NCBI GenBank assembly: GCA_903928325.1
Contig: CAIYQF010000460.1
Location: forward strand, 1 to 10,918
DNA: 10,918 bases
Origin: an uncultured beta proteobacterium
Lineage (GTDB): Bacteria > Pseudomonadota > Gammaproteobacteria > Burkholderiales > Burkholderiaceae_C
Direction: 5' to 3'
Shown: piece after piece, positions 1-5,620 of the stretch
Layout of the letters: every line of letters begins with the position of its first letter
How positions within the stretch are numbered: position 1 is the first letter of the stretch
Program-made: the position numbers and the translations under genes
The notes under the pieces: model-generated
The model's input: the letters and a program-made list of their open reading frames with translations, nothing else
Database searches by the model: none
What the model was told of the DNA's origin: nothing

Positions 1-272
1 TCAGATCTCTCTACATCTACTAACTTATCTACTAGTTTCATCAAATCCGGATCACCAGCAATGACGTCTACAGATATCCCACCCAACGCGACAGCCAGCC
101 CGTTGAAAGGAATATTCCAGCACAGCTTTGTCCAGCGAGAGTATAACAGATCATCGGTTGTTGATATACACGACGCAATCGCGGAGCCCTTCCACAACTC
201 TTCGGCGTGCACCAGCTCGACGGGGTCGTTCTCACAATGACCAATTAGCATCAATGGAGGTATAAACTCACG
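1..272 (-). other. Ketopantoate reductase (PanE/ApbA)-like C-terminal fragment forming the tail of the EEP frame
   Basis: In the same minus-strand frame, residues 168 to about 257 read LMLIGHCENDPVELVHAEEL, then DDLLYSRWTKLCWNIPFNGL, then AVALGGISVDVIAGDPDL. This pattern is characteristic of the C-terminal domain of 2-dehydropantoate 2-reductases. The lysine before the WN pair (Lys216 of the fused frame), Asn220 and Asn224 match the conserved K-x-x-x-N-x-x-x-N region, where the lysine is catalytic in PanE. The N-terminal NADPH-binding Rossmann domain is absent, so the fragment alone cannot be an enzyme. By hand count 1-270 is about 48 % G+C, while sampled lines of the EEP part are about 65-68 %, supporting separate origin. 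The family match is by recognition of motifs, not by search. Confidence 0.65.
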
Positions 273-773
273 CACCACCAGCGGTGCGGTGGGCGCAATT
301 TCGCGCGCCAGGTAGCGGCACAGCTGGTCTAGTTGGCGTGCCCGGCTGGCGCGTATCAAGCCCAGATGCACCACCAGCACATGCACCGATTGGCCGTGCA
401 CGGCCACTTCGGTGTGCAGCAGGCCGCGTTGCTCAAACCGGTGGTCCGACATATCCTCGTGCTGGTGCCCTAGCACCGGCCAGCGCGACAGCAGCGCGTT
501 GCCGTGTTCGCCGTGGCGGGTGACGGCGTTGCTGCGGTACACCGCTGTGTAAGCCGGCGGAGCCAAAAACTCCGCCTGTGGCAGCTCGGGCCAGTGCAAA
601 AAGTATTTTTCTTCGCGCCGGTGCACTTTGCGCACTTCTTGCAGGCACAGCAGGTCAGCGTCAAAGTGCGCCATGGCCTGACCCAGGTTGTGAATTTCCA
701 GGCGGCGCGCCGGGCCTATACCGCGCACGCCCTTGTGGATGTTGTAGCTCACCACCCGCAAGCGCTGCGTCAT
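1..773 (-). CDS. EEP-family endonuclease/phosphatase N-terminal part fused in frame to a foreign tail (partial)
   Basis: Reading leftward from the ATG at 773-771 the frame stays open to the window edge, about 257 codons, so the stop lies outside. Residues 1-167 are a clear endonuclease/exonuclease/phosphatase domain: the opening strand with NIHKG (residues 11-15), LCLQE with the metal-binding Glu46, then HGEHGNALLSRWPV and LVVHLGL. Family members of about 250 residues continue with the catalytic GDFND loop and a C-terminal SDH motif. Neither is present here, because after APLVV the sequence changes to REFIPP and then to a ketopantoate-reductase-like tail. The product should therefore lack EEP catalysis (inference). 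The start overlaps the nudB stop as ATGA, which suggests translational coupling. In related Burkholderiales I would expect an intact EEP gene followed by a cardiolipin synthase gene. It may be a pseudogene, a recombinant gene or an assembly chimera. Confidence 0.8.
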   Translation of the reverse strand, partial: MTQRLRVVSYNIHKGVRGIGPARRLEIHNLGQAMAHFDADLLCLQEVRKVHRREEKYFLHWPELPQAEFLAPPAYTAVYRSNAVTRHGEHGNALLSRWPVLGHQHEDMSDHRFEQRGLLHTEVAVHGQSVHVLVVHLGLIRASRARQLDQLCRYLAREIAPTAPLVVREFIPPLMLIGHCENDPVELVHAEELWKGSAIASCISTTDDLLYSRWTKLCWNIPFNGLAVALGGISVDVIAGDPDLMKLVDKLVDVERS

Positions 774-1261
774 ATTGCACTCCCCTTGCCCGCGAAGCGC
801 GGCAGCATGGAACAGGCCTCGGCGTTGGACGGCGAAAAGCAGCACGCTGCAGCTTGGAGATAGGGCCGCCACTGGTAGTGCGTGTGTTCTCGTGGATGGA
901 GCCGCACGGGCGTGTGGGCAGGCACTTGCACGCCAAACAGGTGTTCGGTGTTAAAGCACACGCCGGGGGCGTAGCGGTGCAGCCAGCGGGGGTAAATGGG
1001 GTAGACGTTTTCCAGATGCCAATCGAGCATTACCGGGCCCTGGTTGGGGTCCAGGCCGCAGGCAATGCCGGTTTCCTCGTGCACTTCGCGGATGGCTGTG
1101 GCTTGGAATGTCTCTTGGACTGTGTCTTTGCTGCCCGTGACCGACTGCCAAAAAGCCGGCGCCAGCGGGTCGTCTTCGGTGCGGCGAATCAAGAGCACGT
1201 CCCACGCCGGGGTGTAAATGATGACCAATACGGACTCGGGAATTTTGAATGTACGCTGCAT
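770..1261 (-). CDS. nudB: Dihydroneopterin triphosphate diphosphatase (Nudix hydrolase)
   Basis: This 163-residue protein matches NudB, which removes pyrophosphate from 7,8-dihydroneopterin triphosphate early in folate synthesis. E. coli NudB is 150 residues. Visible marks are KIPESVLVIIYTP at the N-terminus, FWQSVTGS, the Nudix core REVHEETGI (residues 58-66) and LRHRYAPGV-like HRYAPGVCFNTEH further on. The first acidic position of the Nudix box, usually Glu, is Gln49 here, while the metal-binding REVHEE segment is intact. I prefer the ATG at 1261 because AAGG lies 8 bases upstream and the protein then starts as relatives do. An in-frame ATG at 1288 would add nine residues but has a poor ribosome site. 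Its stop overlaps the start of the EEP gene (ATGA), so the two are probably co-translated. Confidence 0.88.
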   Translation of the reverse strand: MQRTFKIPESVLVIIYTPAWDVLLIRRTEDDPLAPAFWQSVTGSKDTVQETFQATAIREVHEETGIACGLDPNQGPVMLDWHLENVYPIYPRWLHRYAPGVCFNTEHLFGVQVPAHTPVRLHPREHTHYQWRPYLQAAACCFSPSNAEACSMLPRFAGKGSAI

Positions 1262-1455
1262 GGGACAGACCTTGCGGGGTTGTTGCATTGTGCCTGTGGC
1301 GGGCTTGGCAGCGTTTGCAGCGGCGGTCGTGCGCTAGCATCGGCGGACATGGGGCATACACACTTTTCCAATTCGCCAGTGGCGGCGCCGGTTCGCAACC
1401 TGTGGCTTGTGTACGACGGCATGCGGTACCTACCCAAACCCAGTGTGCTGCTGCC

Positions 1456-2076
1456 ATGAGCACGTTTCTGTTTTTTGCTGTGCTGGGCTTTGGTTTGCAG
1501 ATGCGCAACGCGCTGGAGCAGCGCAAGCGCATCCAATTTTTGGCGCACTTTTTGAACAACTACCGCATTGAATCCTTGATGCAAACTCTCACCGATGGGT
1601 ATTTGCGTGCCATGGGGGAGGGCGACGCCGACCGGCGCCAAGCCGTCTGGAACATGTTGGCGCAGACAGAGCAGGTGCTTATCGAGCAGGTTCAAGGCCT
1701 GGTGGCTGATATGAAGCCCGCAAACCCAGCCGATTGCCGTGCCAGCACCCTACCCGTGGGCTTGCCCATGGCGGTTCACTGGTTGCCGGGTGCTGCATTT
1801 GATGTGCGCAAGGTTCTCAAGGTGCACGCGCAGGGCATTGGCGACGTCATTGCCAATGTGCCCGGTTTGTCCCAGCGTGACCGTGCCTTTCGGCTTTGCG
1901 CCGAACTGCTGTTGATGCAGCACAGTTGCCACTGGTTTTGCAAATCCAAAATGGTGGCTTCGGCCCGCATGGTGGCCCGCCACCAAACCCGCTACGCCCA
2001 GCTGCTGACGGCGGTCTCACCCCAGACTCGCCAGGCATATGGGCGTTTGATGGGAACCGGGCCTGCTGGTAACTAA
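1456..2076 (+). CDS. Uncharacterised protein with N-terminal hydrophobic segment
   Basis: I do not recognise this 206-residue protein. It starts with a short hydrophobic stretch (residues 4-14, FLFFAVLGFGL) that could be a weak signal anchor. A basic, Arg/Gln-rich helix follows, and the rest is a mostly helical, soluble-looking domain. A compact HSCHWFCK cluster (residues 156-163, with two His and two Cys) and a preceding RLCAELLLMQ helix stand out and might bind metal, but that is only a suggestion. Coding is supported by a long open frame with natural composition filling the space up to the end of ffh, with which it converges 33 bases later. No clear Shine-Dalgarno precedes the ATG at 1456. 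The frame is open upstream to 1249, but that part overlaps the nudB start and reads like non-coding sequence. An ATG at 1501 is an alternative start. Confidence 0.6.
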   Translation: MSTFLFFAVLGFGLQMRNALEQRKRIQFLAHFLNNYRIESLMQTLTDGYLRAMGEGDADRRQAVWNMLAQTEQVLIEQVQGLVADMKPANPADCRASTLPVGLPMAVHWLPGAAFDVRKVLKVHAQGIGDVIANVPGLSQRDRAFRLCAELLLMQHSCHWFCKSKMVASARMVARHQTRYAQLLTAVSPQTRQAYGRLMGTGPAGN

Positions 2077-2078
2077 GC

Positions 2079-2111
2079 GCCGTACGACGGCAAGGGGCTT
2101 TGCGAAAGCTC
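2079..2111. other. Two small stem-loops between convergent genes
   Basis: The 33-base gap between the uncharacterised gene and ffh holds GCCGT-ACG-ACGGC (2079-2091) and GCTTT-GCG-AAAGC (2097-2109, extendable by a G-U and a G-C pair). They sit where both transcripts should end. Neither is followed by a proper T-run in either direction, so intrinsic termination is doubtful. Confidence 0.3.
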
Positions 2112-3474
2112 AAAAAGGCATCTTGGGCATGCCCTTCATGCCGCCCATGCGCTTCATCATTTTCATCATCCCGCCGCCGCTCATTTTTTTCATCATGTCT
2201 TGCATTTGCTCAAATTCCTTGAGCATGCGGTTGACTTCTTGCACCTGCACGCCAGCGCCTGCGGCAATGCGGCGCTTGCGGGTGGCTTTGATCAGGTCGG
2301 GCTTGCGCCGCTCCAGCGGCGTCATGCTGTGGATGATGCCTTCCTTGCGCTTGATGTCTTTTTCGGCCTTGTCCAGATCCACCTGACCGGCCTTGGCCGC
2401 CATCGCGGCGGGCAGTTTGTCCATGAGGCTGGACAAGCCGCCCATCTGTTTCATTTGCTGGATCTGACTTAAAAAGTCGTTCAAATCAAAGGCCGCGCCG
2501 CTTTTGACCTTGGCGGCGAGTTTTTGCGCCGCCTCCACGTTTACCCCGGCCGTCACTTGCTCCACCAGCGCCACGATGTCGCCCATGCCCAAAATGCGCC
2601 CGGCGTGGCGCTGGGCGTCAAACACTTCTAAGCCATCGAGCTTTTCGCTGGTGCCCGCAAATTTGATGGGCGCCCCGGTGACCTGGCGCACCGAGAGCGC
2701 CGCGCCGCCGCGCGAGTCGCCATCGGTCTTGGTCAGGATGATGCCGGTCAGCGGCAGCGCCTCCTTGAAGGCGCGCGCCGTGTTGATCGCGTCCTGGCCC
2801 TGCATGGCGTCCACCACAAACAGCGTCTCCACCGGTTTGAGCGCCGCGTGCAAGGCGGTGATTTCAACCATCAGCGCCGCGTCAATCGCCAGGCGACCGG
2901 CGGTGTCGACCAGCAGCACGTCAAAAAAGTGCTTTTTGGCGTAATCCAGGGCGGCCAGGCCAATGTCCACTGGCTTTTGGTCGGGTGAACTGGGAAACCA
3001 CTCGGCCCCGGCCTGCATGGTGACGGTTTTAAGCTGCTCAATGGCGGCCGGTCGGTAGACGTCGCCCGACACAGTGAGCACCTTCTTCTTGCGCTTCTCA
3101 ATCAGGTGCTTGGCCAGTTTGGCGGTGGTGGTGGTTTTGCCAGCACCCTGCAAGCCAGCCATCAAAATCACGGCCGGGGGCTGGGCGGCGAGGTTGATGT
3201 CGCTGACACCCTCGCCCATGGTGGCAGCGAGTTCTTGGTTGACGATGCCCACCAGCACCTGGCCGGGTTGCAGCGAACCCAGCACCTCCTGGCCCAGCGC
3301 CTTTTCCTTGACCCGGGCAATAAAGTCGCGCACCACGGGCAGCGCCACATCGGCCTCCAAGAGCGCCATGCGCACCTCGCGCAGCATGTCGGCCACGTTG
3401 TCCTCGGTAATGCGGGATTGGCCGCGCAGGGTTTTCACCAGTCGGGAGAGTTTGTCGGTCAGGGCTGAGGCCAT
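2110..3474 (-). CDS. ffh: Signal recognition particle protein Ffh (SRP54 GTPase)
   Basis: Ffh binds 4.5S RNA and signal peptides of nascent membrane proteins and delivers ribosomes to the receptor FtsY. The 454 residues have the full family layout. An N domain (about 1-98) is followed by the G domain with P-loop GLQGAGKTTTT (107-117), DVYRPAA (138-144), DTAGR (190-194), TKTDGDSRGG (248-257) and GRILGMGDI (292-300). A methionine-rich M domain runs from about 325 to the end, including RKRRIAAGAG-type RNA-binding sequence and a closing run rich in MGGMKGMPKM. Length is normal (E. coli Ffh is 453). The ATG at 3474 gives the usual N-terminus, with only a weak GGA upstream. It is divergent from the ypjD-like gene, as in E. 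coli, across a 101-base gap that must hold both promoters. Confidence 0.98.
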   Translation of the reverse strand: MASALTDKLSRLVKTLRGQSRITEDNVADMLREVRMALLEADVALPVVRDFIARVKEKALGQEVLGSLQPGQVLVGIVNQELAATMGEGVSDINLAAQPPAVILMAGLQGAGKTTTTAKLAKHLIEKRKKKVLTVSGDVYRPAAIEQLKTVTMQAGAEWFPSSPDQKPVDIGLAALDYAKKHFFDVLLVDTAGRLAIDAALMVEITALHAALKPVETLFVVDAMQGQDAINTARAFKEALPLTGIILTKTDGDSRGGAALSVRQVTGAPIKFAGTSEKLDGLEVFDAQRHAGRILGMGDIVALVEQVTAGVNVEAAQKLAAKVKSGAAFDLNDFLSQIQQMKQMGGLSSLMDKLPAAMAAKAGQVDLDKAEKDIKRKEGIIHSMTPLERRKPDLIKATRKRRIAAGAGVQVQEVNRMLKEFEQMQDMMKKMSGGGMMKMMKRMGGMKGMPKMPF

Positions 3475-3526
3475 AGGAATCCAGGTAGAGGAGCAGGGTG
3501 CAAGGGCTTGGGTCGGGACGGGTCCT

Positions 3527-3539
3527 GGTGCCTGGCACC
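3527..3539. promoter_or_regulatory. Inverted repeat in the ffh/ypjD divergent promoter region
   Basis: GGTGC-CTG-GCACC is a perfect 5-bp inverted repeat with a 3-base centre, lying between the two divergent starts, 53 bases before ffh and 37 bases before the ypjD-like gene. It could be an operator or a small transcript hairpin. I cannot assign a regulator. Confidence 0.25.
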
Positions 3540-3575
3540 GTCACCACAGCGTACGCAAAAGGCTAAACTGTTGCA

Positions 3576-4379
3576 ATGATTTTAGTCAGCGCATCCCCGT
3601 TGAGCATCGCCCTGACCGCCTTGGCGGCTGTGGCCTACGTGTGGCCTGCGATGCGGGTCCGGCGTTTGGGTCCGCTGGCCACGCGTTTTTGGGTCGGTGT
3701 GGCTTGGGTAGCCCATGGTGGGGCTCTGGCCGTGGGGTTCTTTGACCTGCCTGCACGATTCGGTTTTGCGCCCGCGCTGTCGGTCACTGCCTGGCTGATC
3801 GCCACCAGTTATGCGGTAGAGAGCCAGATCTTTCCGCAACTGCCCGCGCGCTGGGCCTTGAGCGCTATCGGTGCGGCGGCGGTGGTGCTGGCCTTGGCTT
3901 TTCCCGGAGCCGTGTTGCCCCATACCGCTTCGGTGTGGTTGCCCCTGCACTTGGCCATGGGGGTGTCCTGTTACGGCCTGTTCGGGGTGGCGGTGGTGCA
4001 TGCTTGGTTCATGACGCGTGCCGAAGCCCGCATTCGCCTGGGTGCGGACACCCACAGCGGACTGCCCTTGCTCAGTCTGGAGCGTTTGACCTACCGGTTC
4101 GTTTCGGCCGGATTTGTGCTCTTGAGCGCCACCTTGTTGGTGGGCTACGGTTTTGGCGACGTGGTGTATGGCCACACCCACGCTTGGCGGTGGGACCACA
4201 AGACCTTGTTCTCGGTTTTGTCCTGGCTGACGTTTGCCGTGCTCTTGGTCGGGCGCTCTTTTTTTGGTTGGCGCGGTAAACGTGCGGTTGCCGTGCTGTA
4301 CACCGGAGCGGTGTTTTTGTTTTTGGCGTATGTTGGCTCGCGCTTTGTCATGGAAGTGGTTCTGGGACGCGCAGCGTGA
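3576..4379 (+). CDS. Inner membrane protein, YpjD/CcsA (cytochrome c assembly, HemX-like) family
   Basis: This 267-residue protein is almost entirely hydrophobic, with about eight predicted membrane helices. It matches the cytochrome c assembly protein family (CcsA/CcmC/ResC superfamily), subgroup YpjD/HemX-like. Family marks are PLHLAMG with His125, and the reduced WWD-like motif HAWRWDHKTLFSVLSW around residues 203-218 (W204, W206, D207, H208). Full CcsA/ResC proteins handle haem for cytochrome c maturation. The role of short YpjD-type members is less clear, so haem handling is an inference. In E. coli ypjD is likewise divergent from ffh, which supports the assignment. No Shine-Dalgarno stands at a normal distance, and a TAAACT element ends seven bases before the ATG. 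The stop overlaps the next start as GTGA. Confidence 0.88.
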   Translation: MILVSASPLSIALTALAAVAYVWPAMRVRRLGPLATRFWVGVAWVAHGGALAVGFFDLPARFGFAPALSVTAWLIATSYAVESQIFPQLPARWALSAIGAAAVVLALAFPGAVLPHTASVWLPLHLAMGVSCYGLFGVAVVHAWFMTRAEARIRLGADTHSGLPLLSLERLTYRFVSAGFVLLSATLLVGYGFGDVVYGHTHAWRWDHKTLFSVLSWLTFAVLLVGRSFFGWRGKRAVAVLYTGAVFLFLAYVGSRFVMEVVLGRAA

Positions 4380-4603
4380 AATACCTGTTGTTGGCCTTGC
4401 TGGTCCTGCTTGTCGTTTGGCAGTGGCGCACCCACCGTGGATTGACCGGGCGCAGCCAAGGGCAGGCAGGCAATGCGCCGCCAAAGCCAGTTGATATGGT
4501 TGCATGTGTCCAATGCGGCGTCCATGTGGCCAGCCCCGATGCGGTTCAGGGCCGACTGGGGGGTTACTGTAGTGTGGCGCACCGGCAGCTTCACGAGGCT
4601 TGA
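4376..4603 (+). CDS. PP0621 family small membrane-anchored zinc-ribbon-like protein
   Basis: The 75 residues begin with a single membrane segment (MKYLLLALLVLLVVWQW) and end in a small domain with Cys44-x-x-Cys47 and Cys65-x-x-x-His69, a likely zinc site. This layout fits the PP0621 family of proteobacterial proteins of unknown function, typically found next to ypjD-like genes. The start is GTG at 4376, overlapping the ypjD-like stop (GTGA), with GGGA eight bases upstream, so translational coupling is likely. The C-terminal domain should face the cytoplasm or periplasm depending on topology, which I cannot decide from this sequence. Confidence 0.8.
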   Translation: MKYLLLALLVLLVVWQWRTHRGLTGRSQGQAGNAPPKPVDMVACVQCGVHVASPDAVQGRLGGYCSVAHRQLHEA

Positions 4604-4634
4604 GTTTGGCGAGCCACGATCGCAAGCCGCTACC

Positions 4635-5222
4635 ATGGGCCTGATTGCAACACCAACCGCTGACTTGTGGCGCCGAGGCTGGTATGCACCGGCCTTGGCC
4701 TTGCCCTCGCCCAATTTTGGCCACCGACCGGTGGGTGTTCAAGTCGATTTGGTGGTTGTGCATTCGATCAGCCTGCCCCCGGGTGTGTATGGCGGGCCGG
4801 AGGTATTGGCCTTGTTTGCCAATCAATTGGATTGGGATGCGCACCCCTATTTTCAGACGATACGGGGATTGCAGGTGTCAGCGCATTTTTTCATCCGCCG
4901 CGATGGCCAGTTGTTGCAGTTTGTCAGCTGCAACGACCGCGCTTGGCACGCTGGGGCGTCCAGCTACCGCGGTCGCGACAATTGCAATGACGACTCCATT
5001 GGCGTTGAGCTAGAGGGTTTGGAGGGTGACGCATTCGAAGCGGTGCAATACCGCGCGCTGGCTGCATTGATCGCGGCGATCAGCACGCAGTACCCGTTAG
5101 CCCATGTGGCGGGCCACGAGCACATTGCACCGGGACGAAAAAACGATCCAGGCCCCGGTTTCGATTGGACCCATTTGCGCCTGCTGGTGGCGCGGCCTGC
5201 GCTCAGACTGCCGCTGGACTAA
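4635..5222 (+). CDS. ampD: 1,6-anhydro-N-acetylmuramyl-L-alanine amidase AmpD
   Basis: AmpD is the cytoplasmic zinc amidase that cleaves the stem peptide from anhydro-muropeptides during cell-wall recycling. Where an ampC/ampR system exists, it thereby keeps beta-lactamase uninduced. The 195-residue frame (E. coli 183) has the Amidase_2 fold marks: VVVHSISLPPG with zinc ligand His43, SAHFFIRRDG, the GVELEG segment with Glu125, and GHEHIAPGRKNDPGPGFDW with His161, Lys169 and Asp171. These correspond to E. coli His34, Glu116, His154, Lys162 and Asp164, so it should be active. I chose the ATG at 4635 because the protein then starts like relatives. The frame is open upstream but overlaps the PP0621 gene. 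The Shine-Dalgarno is weak. It is the last gene of the ypjD-PP0621-ampD cluster, 31 bases after its neighbour. Confidence 0.95.
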   Translation: MGLIATPTADLWRRGWYAPALALPSPNFGHRPVGVQVDLVVVHSISLPPGVYGGPEVLALFANQLDWDAHPYFQTIRGLQVSAHFFIRRDGQLLQFVSCNDRAWHAGASSYRGRDNCNDDSIGVELEGLEGDAFEAVQYRALAALIAAISTQYPLAHVAGHEHIAPGRKNDPGPGFDWTHLRLLVARPALRLPLD

Positions 5223-5480
5223 TTTAGTTTCATTCCATACAAAACTTTTTTTTGAATGGAGCTTGGGCATGCAGAGTGACGGTTCGCCGACAAGCCCAAT
5301 GCCTGCGCGGCCTGCCATGGCAAAGACCTGTAAAAGCGCGGTCAATCCTCAAGGTTTTTACGAATAGTGTGATTTGGCGCGCGCTTTGCGTGCTCGAAGC
5401 GACTAAAAAAGGGATATCAAAAGGGATGTTTCATGGCACCCTGAATGCTCTGATCCCATGGCGTGGAATGTGGAGTCGCT
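5223..5480. other. Non-coding leader region upstream of the nrdAB promoter
   Basis: I see no convincing gene in these 258 bases. Frames that cross it run into the nrdA promoter and have no family likeness. It holds an eight-T run at 5246-5253 after a weak AGTTT/AAACT stem, which may help end the ampD transcript. It also has an inverted pair AAAGCGCG (5333-5340) / CGCGCTTT (5380-5387) and a direct repeat AAAAGGGAT at 5407-5415 and 5419-5427. None is clearly functional. Confidence 0.5.
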
Positions 5481-5496
5481 ACACTACCGGTAGTGG
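5481..5496. promoter_or_regulatory. NrdR box 1 upstream of nrdA
   Basis: ACACTACCGGTAGTGG contains the perfect 14-base palindrome CACTACCGGTAGTG and matches the known NrdR consensus (acaCwAtATaTwGtgt) at 11 of 16 positions, including both CAC-TA and TA-GTG arms. The centre is G+C-rich rather than ATAT. It lies exactly 32 bases before box 2, the three-helical-turn spacing typical of NrdR operators. NrdR represses ribonucleotide reductase genes when dATP is plentiful. Confidence 0.75.
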
Positions 5497-5497
5497 C

Positions 5498-5526
5498 TTG
5501 CGTACCGCGAACACACCAGATATAGT
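5498..5526 (+). promoter_or_regulatory. Sigma-70 promoter of nrdAB
   Basis: TTGCGT (5498-5503) and TATAGT (5521-5526, five of six consensus bases) are separated by an ideal 17 bases. The -35 lies between the two NrdR boxes and the -10 lies inside box 2, so NrdR binding would block RNA polymerase. Transcription should start near 5533 and give a leader of about 90 bases. Confidence 0.7.
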
Positions 5527-5528
5527 GC
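5513..5528. promoter_or_regulatory. NrdR box 2 overlapping the nrdA -10 element
   Basis: ACACCAGATATAGTGC matches the NrdR consensus at 13 of 16 positions, with both ACAC and AGTG arms and the A+T-rich centre. It is 32 bases from box 1, start to start, and contains the TATAGT -10 hexamer. The pair fits the standard two-box NrdR operator. Confidence 0.82.
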
Positions 5529-5620
5529 TTTTGGTTTTTTGCAGGGTAGGTTTTCCGCAATAAAAATAATGGTCCAGGCGCTACTTCGTTGATAAAAAAG
5601 ACAGACAGAAAAAGGAAGCT

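Noticed and set aside
578..1459. Plus-strand 293-codon open frame opposite nudB and the EEP gene
   Set aside because: It is a shadow of the high-G+C minus-strand genes, which have clear family motifs. The plus frame has none.
5226..5253. Terminator after ampD (AGTTT/AAACT stem plus eight T)
   Set aside because: The stem is five mostly A-T pairs with an 11-base loop, too weak for a confident call. It is mentioned only as part of the leader region.
5355..5370. Third NrdR box ending ATAGTGT
   Set aside because: Only the right half matches and the left arm is missing, and it lies over 100 bases from the clear pair.
5252..5563. Plus-strand open frame of 103 codons upstream of nrdA
   Set aside because: It runs through the NrdR boxes and promoter, has no family likeness, and its composition does not look like protein. 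A short version from 5427 with an AAAAGGG before it has the same problems.
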